Shown here piece by piece: positions 54,531-64,000 of a stretch of DNA of 64,000 nt (positions are counted from its first letter, which is position 1; each line of letters begins with the position of its first letter). Source of the DNA: Notamacropus eugenii (lineage: Eukaryota; Chordata; Mammalia; Diprotodontia; Macropodidae); contig NC_092875.1 of assembly GCF_028372415.1 (NCBI RefSeq), forward strand, positions 189,811,522-189,875,521, written 5' to 3'. Made by a program: the position numbers and the translations under genes. The notes under the pieces are model-generated. The model worked only from the letters and a program-made list of their open reading frames with translations. It was not told the origin of the DNA and made no database searches.

Positions 54531-55019
54531 TCTGGAGAGATATAGTTTCTGGGTAATCAATCATTTTATTAATGAAGCTAGCATATTGCCAATAAAATGG
54601 GTCAGTGACGCTCTCGAATGTCAAAGACAATCATGGTGGTAGGGTCATGGTCTATCTGCCCTTGGAAGAGTGGGTGTTCCTGAGGGTGGCAAGCAGCTCT
54701 GATTGGTTAACAAGCAATGAAAGTGAACAAATATTCCAATGAGAGGTGGACCTATTTTAATGGAGGGGGTGGGGAATGTAACTTTGATTATGTCATTTAC
54801 TTCTAAATTGCCAAGTCTTGGGCAATCTAATCAAAGAATTCATCCCCATCCATACCTGTGAGGAGCCCAGTGGGCTTCCTCACCTGGTGATGTCTAAACA
54901 AGATGGAGAAGAAATTTAATTCAATCTCATTATCGACAATGTCCTTCAGAGACTGAACAACCTACAGGTGTCTGAAAAAATCCTGGTCCTAATTGAATAA
55001 TCAAATATTAATATGAGGG
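54531..55019. other. unassigned DNA
   Basis: No gene. It contains an inverted CCAAT word (ctgattggttaac) at 54699-54711 and a G-rich stretch at 54762-54776. Confidence 0.3.
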
Positions 55020-55125
55020 AGAAATAATCATTTCTCTCAGCAAGTAAATTTCCAAGCTTGGATTTGAACCAGGTCTTCCCAGCTACAAGTTTAGGACTTT
55101 TTTCCATTATACCATGATTCCCCAA
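55020..55125 (-). repeat. MIR-class SINE fragment
   Basis: ccaagcttggatttgaacca, ggtcttcccagctacaagtt and ttttttccattataccatga. Confidence 0.55.
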
Positions 55126-55449
55126 AGGTAGACACATTGTAGACAGGGAAGAGACTAATTGCTCAAGTCAAGACACTCTTTGTGATTTGAAATCAACATT
55201 CTGACATTTAAGCAAAGTGTTGAGGGGAACAATATGCCAAAGAACTCAGTCCCATGTAGCGAAAGCATTTAGCATCACGAAAGCATTGGGAAAACAGCTG
55301 ATGTTACATAATGGTCTTGAAAGGTGTCCCGTACTATTGGCCTGGCTGTTTCATATCCTACAAGAAGCACATATTCACCTATCAGAGTTATATGCAAAGC
55401 TAGGACTAAGATGCCCGTGGCAATATCTGAGTTCTTACTGGACAGGAGT
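55126..55449. other. unassigned DNA
   Basis: An 82-codon plus frame (55217-55465) ends inside the next SINE; no homology is recognised. Confidence 0.3.
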
Positions 55450-55685
55450 AGGGGCAGCTAGGTGATGCACTGGATAGAGTGTCAGATCTGGAGTCAGAAA
55501 GACTCATCTTCCTAAGTTCAAATCCATCCTCAAATACTTACTAGTTGTGTGACCCAGAGTAAGTCACTCAGCCTCAGTGCCCTCATCTGTAAAATTAGCT
55601 GGAGAAGGAAATGTCCAACCACCACAGTTTCTTTGCCAAGAAAACCCCAGATGGATTCACAAAGACTGAAGCAACTCAATTACAA
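55450..55685 (+). mobile_element. tRNA-derived SINE with imperfect target duplication
   Basis: Head ggggcagctaggtgatgcac, cagatctggagtcagaaaga, gtgtgacccagagtaagtca, tail ctggagaaggaaatgtccaa, gtttctttgccaagaaaacc and tgaagcaactc. Flanks ggacaggagta (55439-55449) and gggcaggacta (55688-55698) are a likely duplication with two mismatches. Confidence 0.85.
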
Positions 55686-55699
55686 AGTGGGCAGGACTA

Positions 55700-56171
55700 A
55701 TACTGGGTAGCAATGGAGGAGGTTCTATACATGTTCAAATCTAATAGGTACAGTCACTGTCAAGACCATCTGCCCTCAAAAAGCTCCTGACATGTTGCCA
55801 CCATCTTCTCTCATCTTCTCTCACAATCCCCATTGAAGTATAAATGCCATAAGGGTAACTTCTGAGTTCAATGACAGAAATGAGAGCTTCTTCAGATACC
55901 TAGGAGGAATGTCACTACTCATTTGTTGAATATTTATATTTTTTCCTTCAAATCTTTCTGGTCCATATTGCAAGATGAATCTTTCAAAAGAACGGTTTAA
56001 AAATGTGCAACACTCCCCTCCCCATTTTCAGCAGAATTCCAAAGAAGACATGGCAGATTGTCAAACCACAGCCCCCCAAAAAGAGGCAGAGAAGCATTAT
56101 GTTTCAGAACGTCTGTGATATAAGAGCAGTATTTCCTAGGGTCCTGCACTGTTGGCTAATGCAGCTTTGAA
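55700..56171. other. unassigned DNA
   Basis: Nothing recognised. Confidence 0.3.
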
Positions 56172-56423
56172 TGGGGAACTAGATGGCACAGTGGATAGAG
56201 TGCCAGACCCAGAGTCAGGAAGACTCTTCTTTCTGGGTTCAAAGTCAGCTTCAGACACTTATTAGCTGTGTGAACCTAGACAAGTCATTTAACCCTGTTT
56301 GTCTCAGTTTCCTCATTAGTAAAATGAGATGGAGGAGGAAATGGCCAACCATTCCAGTCTCTTTGCCAAGAAAACCCCAAATAAGGTCACAAAGAGTTGG
56401 ACATGAGTGAAAACTGAACAACT
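56172..56423 (+). repeat. tRNA-derived SINE, GGAGAAGGAAATGGC-tail type
   Basis: Head gggaactagatggcacagtg, agtgccagacccagagtcag, cttattagctgtgtgaacct, tail gatggaggaggaaatggcca, ccagtctctttgccaagaaa and ggacatgagtgaaaactga. Confidence 0.9.
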
Positions 56424-56689
56424 AGCCTTAAATAAGGTCCTACCACACACAGGTTAGACTTTTACCTTAAGGGGTATTAAAATTATTGTGGAGAACTGAA
56501 CGGCTGCAGGAACTGATTCAGTTTGTTGAGGTGGTTTTTTGGTCACTTGAGTAGCAAAGGCATGAGAACCTTTGACTCTGAGACTTCTGACTGTAGACCA
56601 ATACCATGACAAACACTGGGAAGCTGTACTTACCTAAATCACTGAAAATCCTTATTGAATATCCTTGCCCTGATATTTTTTGTTATTCA
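56424..56689. other. unassigned DNA
   Basis: Nothing recognised. Confidence 0.3.
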
Positions 56690-57490
56690 TTCATAAAAAA
56701 GAAAGAAAAATAATGGAGAGGATAAGAAAAAAAATCTTGTTAGAAAAGGGCCCAGAAAATGAAAATTTAAGTGAAAATTTGACAGGGAAGAGAGGAAGGA
56801 GAAATTTTATCTGACTACTTAGATGGGAGGAGGAAAGGGGATGACATTTTAGATGACTAGATAAAAGAAAAAAAGGAACTAATAAGTAAAATTCCAAAAC
56901 TTGGGAAAGGAACTACACATGATGGTGAAGGGCAGGGTTTCAGAGTGAGCGGAAAAGAGCAAGTAGATTAAGCCAAAATAATGGGATAGAAAAAGGTATT
57001 GTCTTTACAGAGGAAAAGGGGAAAAATTCTGATAAAAATAATATTAGAGAAAAAGGGAGGAAAATACAAACTAACTTTCCTAACTTTAAATATGAATGGA
57101 TTAAACAATCTAATTAAATGAAAAAGAGAGACAGATTGAATTTTGAAAACCAACCCACCCCATCTGTTGCTTATAAGAAATGTACTTAAGAAACAAAGAA
57201 ATATACAGAATAAAAATGAGATATTGGAACAAAATCTACTATGCATCATATCCAAAAAAGCAAGACTAGCAATCATACTATCTGACAAAGCAAAAACAAA
57301 AATTCACAGTATAAAAAGTGAAAAACAAGTTCCATTATGCTGAAAGGAACCATAGATAATAAATAAACATCAACATTAAACTTACATGTTCCAAATGACT
57401 TAGTTTCTAAATTCGTAAAGAATTTATTAGCCAAACTCCTAGAAAACATAGACAATAATATAAGAATTGCAAGAAAGTTTAATGTCCCTT
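56690..57490 (+). pseudogene. LINE-1/HAL1-like fragment
   Basis: Purine-rich, A-biased sense strand. 57200-57345 reads NKNEILEQNLLC, then SKKARLAIILSDKAKTKIHS. This is the L1 endonuclease-like segment in which a lysine-rich AI-LSDKAK block precedes the FN/NAP region. The translation decays afterwards. Its right end lies inside the inverted duplication described below. Confidence 0.5.
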
Positions 57491-57760
57491 TCTAAGTTTA
57501 GTTAAAATCTAACAAAAGGAAGACTTGCAATAGTCCAAGTATGAGGTATTATTGATCTGAACTAGGGTAATGGTTATGTGTGTGGACAGAAAATAATGTG
57601 TGCAAGAGATATTGCAGAGTTCAGTCTGGCAAATGATTGAATATATGCAGTGGGGATGAGTGAGGAACTAGGGATAACTCCAAGGTTGCAAATCTTGGTG
57701 ACTGAAAACATAATGGTGCCCTTGACAAAAGTAGTTCCAAAAAGTTCAAAGATGCAATGA
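57470..57760 (-). repeat. left arm of inverted duplication: antisense L2 RT joined to L1-like DNA
   Basis: Antisense L2: ggggatgagtgaggaactag, ggataactccaaggttgcaa and atcttggtgactgaaaacat. The 57478-57530 end is not L2. About 57470-57700 is inversely repeated at 58075-58316. The L2 homology continues rightward past the repeat boundary to about 57725. Confidence 0.8.
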
Positions 57761-58074
57761 ATATAAAAATGTGGTGACTGAAAGCATGATAATAATAATA
57801 TTATTATTCTTAACATGATTGACTATTGTCTCCAGTGCGCAGCATGCAACCCATCCATGTCTGCCTGTCCTTCCATGACCGTTATCTATATATTCCTACA
57901 AATTCACCACAGAGCATTGATTCAGCGTGCTGGAGGGCTTCCTCATTTACTCTTCACATTGTGTAATTATCGTTAGGGTTGTCCATTTGGTTATCCCTTG
58001 CTCTCACTACTTAACCAGCCCATCATTTTTTCTAGTTATTCATTTCTCTGCTGACATTCTTTACACCACTTCTC

Positions 58075-58316
58075 TCGTATAACCTTGGAGCTATCCTTAG
58101 CTCCTCATTCATCCCCACTGCATATATCCAATCATTTGCCAAATTGAACTCTGTAATATCTCTTGAACACATTACCTTCTGTCTGCACACATATAACCAC
58201 TAACCTAATTCAGATCAATATCACCTCTTACTTACAAATTACTAAGGCAAATCTTCCTTTTGTAAGATTTTAACTAAACTTAGAAGGGGACATCAAATTT
58301 TCCTGCAACTATATCA
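58075..58316 (+). repeat. right arm of inverted duplication
   Basis: Sense L2 from aaccttggagctatccttag through ctcattcatccccactgcat, tgccaaattgaactctgtaa and cagatcaatatcacctctta. It then enters the same non-L2 flank as the left arm (ttaactaaacttagaagggg, then acatcaaattttcctgcaa). Confidence 0.85.
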
Positions 58317-59324
58317 GTGCATATGTGTGTGTGTGCATGTGAAAGTGTAAAACTTCAGTATTTTGAGGATATATAATTTTATCAATGCATCTCCAACTTC
58401 TCTGTGTCTTATTAGACAGATTTTGTTAAATCTCTGTGGCAAAAATTTTCACTATCCTGTAGCCAACCTACAATGAGTAATGGGTCTCTCCAGCCTTAGT
58501 GAGGGTAGTTCTAAAATGACAAGCAGTGCTATTTATCAGGCTCCACTCAAACCCTTTTCAGCTTGCTAAGAGATGTTAGAACTTGAGATTCATGGAATAG
58601 TCATCAAAAACTCAGAATCACCATCCTGTCACAATGAAGCATCAGAGGAAACTTTAGTAGAGCATGGTATAGAAATAAAACATAAAGTATGAGTCTACAA
58701 ATATTCATGTCTTTAGACTTACCTATGCTCTATTATATGTGTTTGAACACCTGGGTAGGGAGGGCTGGTTCCTGGCCACTTGCCTTATCCTTTACAACAA
58801 TAAAGACAAAGCAGTCACAAGTATATGCTCATTCTGACAGGTATGTACTCCACCAAACTCCAGAGAAAATGCCAAGCTCTATATGGTTCTCAGATAGCCA
58901 GCTACCTCTGTCCTCTGGCTCTTCCTCTGTTGTGAATGACGCTATGTTTTGTAAGTATTTATTCAGTTAGCATAGTTAGTTGGCTCTGCCTCCACCCACT
59001 GGAAAAATTTTTTTCTACTCCCTTTGTGCCATATGGACTCTAAGGACAGAAGCAGTTAACTTATAATGAAACTACTCACATAATCATGGTTTCATAATAT
59101 GTACTTTTTTATTCATACCCATATGGGCAAAATTAATAAAATATTTTTAAAAGTTATGAGTTGTTTAGTTATTAGGTGCTAGCTACTGCTCCTCCACTCA
59201 CAGTTATTCTCTAATACCAGAGTGTGTAGTGGATGCAGGTCCCCATAGGGCATTACCAATCCAGGTTACCTAATCCTATCCAGGGACTTGGGAAACATGA
59301 ACAAGCAATGTTGTGCCATTACTC
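58317..59324. other. unassigned DNA, about 1 kb
   Basis: No recognised repeat. AATAAA hexamers occur near 58673 and 58798, and a 93-codon plus frame at 58689-58970 is unsupported. The last 200 bp are AT-rich. A decayed LTR is possible but not demonstrable. Confidence 0.3.
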
Positions 59325-59450
59325 TATGATAAAATGGGAATAATAATAGCACCTGCTTCCCAGGGTTGTGAGGAAGTTCAAGTGATATAATTTTAAAGCT
59401 CTTAGCACAGTGCCTGGTATAAAGTAAAGACTATAAATGCTAACTGCTAT
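59325..59450 (+). repeat. MIR SINE CORE and L2-like tail
   Basis: gataaaatgggaataataat, agcacctgcttcccagggtt, ttaaagctcttagcacagtg and cctggtataaagtaaagac. Confidence 0.85.
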
Positions 59451-59651
59451 TACTATTATTGATTGATTGGTTGATTACTATCTTTCAAAAGTTCATATGA
59501 TGGTCAAACTTGCCCTGCTGTTTGGCTCTTTTCACATTCTCTTTCAGCAACCAAAGAACACTTAGGCTGAGTCAACCCGACACGCAGAATGCATGACTTA
59601 TTCCCTCTTCCTTCCACAGCCTATGATGAATCATAGCAAGAAAGAGGGGTT

Positions 59652-59878
59652 ATTGTTGTTCAGTCACTTTTTCAGTCATGTCCAACTCTTCATTACCCCT
59701 TTGGGATTTTCTTGACAAAGATATTGGAGTGGTTCTTAGGCTCATTTTACATATGAAGAAACTGAGGCAAGCAAGGTTAAGTGACTTGCCCAGGGTTACA
59801 CAGATAGTAAGTGTCTGAGGCTGGATTTGAACTTGGGAAGGTGAATCCAGGTTTAGTATTCTTTCCACTGCATCAAGG
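59652..59878 (-). repeat. tRNA-derived SINE, GGAGAAGGAAATGGC-tail type
   Basis: Antisense: ttgttgttcagtcacttttt, cagtcatgtccaactcttca, gggattttcttgacaaagat, CORE gttaagtgacttgcccaggg, cacagatagtaagtgtctga and head ttctttccactgcatcaa. Confidence 0.9.
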
Positions 59879-59954
59879 AGGAGGGGTTAGATATGCAGTA
59901 TATGATGTATCATACATTATAGTCTATTTGTTTATAGTATGATCAATAATAAGA

Positions 59955-60120
59955 AGATGCATGGAGTAATGGACAAAGGTACAGTCTTTGAGTCAGGAAG
60001 ACCTAAGTTCAAGTGCTACTTCTAAAAAATATCAGCTGTGCGAACCTGGATAAGTCACTTAAGATCTCAGTGCTTCTTTAAAGGCACTCTTTAAAGACAG
60101 GACTCTTTAAAGACAATCTA
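59955..60120 (+). repeat. MIR-class SINE plus short tandem repeat
   Basis: SINE words: gcatggagtaatggacaaag, gagtcaggaagacctaagtt and cctggataagtcacttaaga. At 60076-60118 three units of about 16 bp built on CTCTTTAAAGACA follow. Confidence 0.7.
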
Positions 60121-60134
60121 TAGACATGTTAATT

Positions 60135-60390
60135 AGGGGTAGCTAGGTGGTACGATGAATAAAGTGCTGGGCCTGGAGTCATAAAGACCTGAGTTTTAAT
60201 TCAGTTTGAAACATTTGCTAGCTGTGTGATCCGGGACAAGTCACTTAACCCTGTTTGCCTCCGTTTCCTCATTTGTAATATTAACTGGAGAAAGAAATGG
60301 CAAACTACTTCAGTATCTTTGCCAAGAAAATCCCAAATGGAATCAAGAAAAGTTGGACATGGCTGAAAAATGACTGAACCACAACAAGGA
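60135..60390 (+). repeat. tRNA-derived SINE, GGAGAAGGAAATGGC-tail type
   Basis: Head ggggtagctaggtggtacga, gtgctgggcctggagtcata, CORE caagtcacttaaccctgttt, tail ctggagaaagaaatggcaaa, cttcagtatctttgccaaga and ctgaaccacaacaagg. Confidence 0.9.
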
Positions 60391-60454
60391 TAAGTTACCA
60401 GTATGTTTACATTGATACAGGGAGTTTTTATACCAGGAGTTTCCTGCATAGGTC

Positions 60455-60600
60455 AAAAGAATTTTAAATCTGGAGGGGACTATAGAGATTACCCCATCCA
60501 AGCCTCTCATTTTACATATGAAAGAAAAGCCACATAGGAAATAAGGAGAATTCTAACCCAGGTCTTTTGAGTCCAAATCCAGTGCTTTCTTTGCTGTAAC
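60455..60600 (-). repeat. MIR3/THER1-like SINE
   Basis: Antisense: atctggaggggactatagag, tctcattttacatatgaaag, ctaacccaggtcttttgagt and tgctttctttgctgtaac. Confidence 0.7.
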
Positions 60601-60889
60601 AAATATCCAACTGCACTCAAACATGCTGCCCTCCACCTTTCCAGGTCAAATTCTCTGCTTCCCCCAGATTAGTCCCTAACTAGGAGAAAACCAGGGCCAG
60701 TGCACTAGGTTAAGTATATGAATGTTGTGTGCGTGTGTGAGTGAATGATCTGAATTAAGTTACATAGCATGATCTTGGATTGTCCCATAAATTCATCTGT
60801 ACCACACAGCATTAGGGTGGATGAACTAGAGTGTTTGGTAATGACACTGGAGATGATTCTGGGAAAATATTTTACAATTCATGAACCAT

Positions 60890-61835
60890 ATATTTAAAAA
60901 CATTAAGAGTACTCAAGCATTAAGACTAATGCAAAACAATAAAATGGAAAGAAAAATAACAAATTAAGAAATGATTTTTACAGAAAATGTGATATCTAAA
61001 GTATATGAGCAACTATAAAGGAGTCTCAGTCCCAAAGAAACTACAGACTATTTTCAAAAGAACAAATTAACAATGCCTTGAAAAACTTATTAACCTCACT
61101 CATTATAATAAAATATAAAATTATAAACTTCTCAGTCTTGTTCATTATAATTAAATATAATAAAGAGATGCAAATTAAAGTGGCTTTGAGGCCAGGATAT
61201 ATCACCCATCAAATTGGCTAAAAAAATAATAATAATTAAAAGCAATAAAATTCACTACTGTTAGTTATGGAAAAACAAATACATTCATTCATTGCTGGTA
61301 GAATTCCAAACCTGTGGAAACTTTGTGGAGAGCAGTCTGGCAGTAGTACAAAATCTTACTCTTTGACTCAATAATTCTGTTTTGAGAACATATCCTAAAA
61401 TTTTTATTCAAATTAAGTTTTGTGTGAAAAGATTATGGCAATGTTATATATATAATTATAAAAACCTGGAAACAACAATAATTTCCAATGACAAGGGAAT
61501 AGTTAAATAAATTGTGGTACACTAATGTAATGTAATACTATAATGCATGTGAGGCCAGCAAATTGAGAAATAAAAAAGAACTCTGAAATGACTATGATGA
61601 AATAAATGCTGAGCAAAAAGAACCACGCAAAAAGAATGACAGACACTCTACTTTTATGTGATGGAAAGTCAATAACAAAGAATCCTGATTGTGACTAAAA
61701 CAGTCTTGTGATGTTGTGTGTGTTGAAAATAATTAATTTAAATGGAAATAGTTGCTAAGCAAGTTTAGATGGCTATACTGATGTTCAATGTTAACTTTCT
61801 TAAAGAGCGTTTTTAATGGAGATGGGAACTAGATT
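60890..61835 (+). pseudogene. LINE-1-type 3' region (ORF2 C-terminal part)
   Basis: Sense order parallel to 21300-21800: gagatgcaaattaaagtggc, cattcattgctggtagaatt, ccaaacctgtggaaactttg, tggagagcagtctggcagta, cctggaaacaacaataattt, tagttaaataaattgtggta, cactaatgtaatgtaatact and agcaaaaagaaccacgcaaa. Many frameshifts. It is a more diverged subfamily than the copy at 20435-22205. Confidence 0.8.
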
Positions 61836-62077
61836 GTGCATGTCAAAGCAGTACATGAAAAGAAATGCTACATAAAGGTTAGCTAGTGTAATTATTGTCT
61901 ACTTTTATTCCAGTCCATTAAAATGTGAAGCTTGAAAGAAACTTCAAAATTTGAATATAGTATGAAGTATTTTAAGTCATACGAGGGGAAAAAAAGTATT
62001 GTAGTATATATTGGGTAGTTTTATTTTCTAATAAATAAAACCATAGGATTAGAAGTTTGAAGCTGGACAAAATCTTG

Positions 62078-62122
<45 letters not shown>

Positions 62123-62389
62123 GAAATACTTTATTAAGAATTCATTTCGTTGAAAGGTCATGAAACGCTACTGTCCCCAGAGGAATCACATCAGACTCAA
62201 GATAATCTTTATTTAAAATTACATTAAAACAAGGAAATATGAGAACTACTCTGCTTTATGGGAACAGCAGCAGAAACTAGAGACAGAACAAACACTTAAG
62301 GTCCTATAGAGCCTTGAGTTTCTTGGAGGAGAAAATCAATGGCATAGAGGATAGCAGTGACCTATGTTGGACTCTCTAATCAAGTCAAG
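61836..62389. other. unassigned DNA with (GT)n
   Basis: A (GT)n microsatellite occupies 62081-62120. The rest is unrecognised. Confidence 0.5.
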
Positions 62390-62510
62390 AAGCTATTACA
62401 AAATTATTATGTGCCATATACTGTACTAAGCATTTGAAAGACAAATAGAAGTGAAAAGGCAGTTCCTGCTTTCAAGGAGCTTGTTTTCTAAAAGGATCTG
62501 TGGTAGGGAA
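62390..62510 (-). repeat. L2 LINE 3' end, antisense
   Basis: attatgtgccatatactgta, ctaagcatttgaaagacaaa, aggcagttcctgctttcaag and gagcttgttttctaaaagg. Confidence 0.75.
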
Positions 62511-63229
62511 AGGTACTGAGTTAGAGCATGGTGGAAAAAGAAGTCCAGAGAGTCAAGTGGGTCCTAAAGAGGAATAAAGGGAGTGAATATGACTGAACTT
62601 AGCACTTTCTTAAAAGGGAGTTTCCATTAGGAGCTGAGCAGTCAAAGGGAGACAGTGAGAAGGCAGATGGAACACAACAGTGAAGGCATCACCCAGAGGG
62701 AGAAGTCTTTGGAACATGATGGAGAAAGAAGTCCTGAAAGTCTGACGAGGAATGTACAGTTATTCCCCAAAAGCACTCTTTAAATGGAAACTGCTCTGAA
62801 CTACTCTCTCTAAAGCTGAGGCACTGGTTCTCATGGTACAGAAAACAAACAAATTATCATTAGAATTTCCATGAGTGCATCACCATCTTCCACCCAATCG
62901 TAGCAGTAGCAGCAGCAGCAACGGCGATCCGAGCCCTGGAAAGAGGCCACAGCTGTTACCATCCGTTGCTGAACAACCCCAGACCTGTGACTATGCCAAG
63001 CAATCAGGCTTCCAGCCATCACTTAGGAGGTGCAGTTTTTGCCGCTGATATTAGGATGCATGACCTTATTTTTCTCTTTCTATCACAGCATGTTGGATTG
63101 TGCCTCCCCAGAACCTCCCCTTGAGAAAGTACCCATGCCAGCCAGCTAACCTCACTCTTAACCTGGCTCAGCTCCTGACTCTCCAGAATACTTTTTTTAC
63201 TTTGTCTCCACCATGTATAAGCACCTTTC
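62511..63229. other. unassigned DNA with a GCA run
   Basis: A short (GCA)n-like run lies at 62901-62920. The two phrases aaagaagtcc-(a/t)ga at about 62537 and 62726 hint at an old internal duplication. No gene is recognised. Confidence 0.3.
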
Positions 63230-63385
63230 TGCCTCCATCCTCCCACTTTTGAGTTCCATTTTATGTACTGTCTTCTCCTGTTTGGAACGTAAAATCCTTG
63301 AGGGTAGAGATTTTCTTTTTGCTTGTATCTGTAGTCCCAGCACTAAACATAGAGCCCAACACATAGTATGTAAATGCTTTATCTC
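63230..63385 (+). repeat. L2 LINE 3' end
   Basis: ggaacgtaaaatccttgagg, gtagagattttctttttgct, ccagcactaaacatagagcc and caacacatagtatgtaaatg. Confidence 0.75.
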
Positions 63386-63514
63386 ATCTACTCTCATATA
63401 GAATATTTCTGTCATAAGAAATGATGCCATGAAGCAGACTATTTTCTCTTGTGTTATGTTTGGTTTTGGTGTGTTTTTTCTCATAGTTTCTGTCATTTGT
63501 TTTAATTCTTCTAT

Positions 63515-64000
63515 GCAATATGACTAATAGAAGAGGTATTAGACTGACTCCCAAACTGAAGGTCTACAGAGCTGTTGTGCCGACCTCATTGTTGTATGCC
63601 TGTGAAACATGGACAGTCTACCAGTGTCATGCCAGGAAACTGAATCTCTTCCATTTGAACTTTCTTAGGAAGATTCTGAGGATCACCTGGCAGGATAATG
63701 TACCAGACGTTGAGGTCCTTGTTTGAACTAAACTGCCAAGCATTCAAACTATGCTTCAGAGAGTGCAGCTCCGATGGGCTGGCCACATTGTTCGAATGTA
63801 AAATGTACACTTGTCAAAAAGACTATTTTATGGAGAACTCACATGGGGCAGGAGATCATACAGTGGTCAGAAGAAGCTATACAAGAACACTCTCAAGGTC
63901 TCTCTCAATAACTTTGAATTTGATTATGTGACATGTAAGACACTGGAGCAGAACTGCTCAGCATGGCATACCCACATCAGAAAGGGTGCTGTGCTCTATA
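63515..64000 (+). pseudogene. RTE-clade LINE ORF, C-terminal region, running off the window
   Basis: From 63529 a frame reads GIRLTPKLKVYRAVVPTSLL, then YACETWTVYQ and LRKILRITWQDNVPDVEVLV. After a stop and a frame change, WAGHIVRM, LFYGELTWGRRS and RSYSGQKKLYKNTLKVSLNN can be followed to the window edge. This is the conserved RTE/BovB-type region after the RT (YACETWT, W-D--PD, RWAGHVVRM). It is inactivated by a stop at 63725 and frameshifts. The 3' end lies beyond base 64000. Confidence 0.9.

Noticed and set aside
58600..58970. Possible LTR with AATAAA words
   Set aside because: No paired terminal sequences, no polypurine tract and no internal retroviral sequence adjacent; too little to call.
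62831..63022. Minus frame with a Cys-rich run (CCCCYCYD)
   Set aside because: The cysteines derive from a GCA-type trinucleotide run, not a zinc-binding motif.

Overview
The window looks like non-coding DNA from a mammal, most likely a marsupial. The evidence is its repeat content. It is crowded with tRNA-derived SINEs whose shared head is joined to different 3' tails, in the style of marsupial CORE-SINEs. Alongside these are very abundant L2 and MIR, CR1/L3, RTE-type LINEs that carry the same 3' sequence as some of the SINEs, LINE-1, and a half-length LINE-1 (HAL1-like). I cannot name the species. I found no intact host protein-coding gene and no convincing exon. Every open frame above about 100 codons is a microsatellite, an antisense LINE, or an unrecognised short frame in otherwise unique DNA. 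The window therefore reads as intergenic or intronic sequence.

Layout. 1-5040: unique DNA, a long CT microsatellite and a broken antisense L2 carrying SINE insertions. 5350-5853: a nearly full-length 7SL (SRP) RNA pseudogene on the minus strand whose 3' side runs into a GA/GACA microsatellite. 7440-9350: a LINE-1 5' region and a decayed RTE reverse transcriptase. 9900-19600: L2, MIR and SINE copies, two SINE insertions with perfect target-site duplications, a unique GC-richer block near 13.0-13.6 kb and an octamer/TATA pair near 19.3 kb. 20435-23020: a LINE-1 3' half and an opposed LINE-1 3' end. 25105-28230: an RTE-related tail, a hAT-type MITE with an 8-bp target duplication, then about 2.4 kb of mostly unique DNA. 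31.7-33.5 kb: two opposed, unusually similar CR1/L3 fragments and long TG/TA tracts. 34.2 kb: a 239-bp uninterrupted polypurine tract. 35234-37851: a HAL1-like element on the minus strand, bounded by a 13-bp target duplication. 42.7 kb: a second hAT MITE. 48.5-49.8 kb: remains of an endogenous retrovirus. 52.3-53.0 kb: a unique block with several good transcription-factor motifs. 57.47-58.32 kb: an inverted duplication of an L1/L2 junction. 63.5 kb to the end: an RTE ORF C-terminal region that runs off the window.

How the parts relate. The window is a layered record of retrotransposition. Old L2, MIR and CR1 copies are interrupted by later SINEs and LINE-1 ends, several with visible target duplications. 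RTE fragments and SINEs with RTE-like tails occur together, as expected if RTE enzymes mobilised those SINEs; that is inference from shared sequence. The least expected items are the 7SL pseudogene, the two local inverted duplications, the HAL1 unit lacking ORF2, and a few motif-dense unique islands that could be regulatory. All family calls come from reading the sequence by eye, and repeat boundaries are usually good to within about 10-30 bases.
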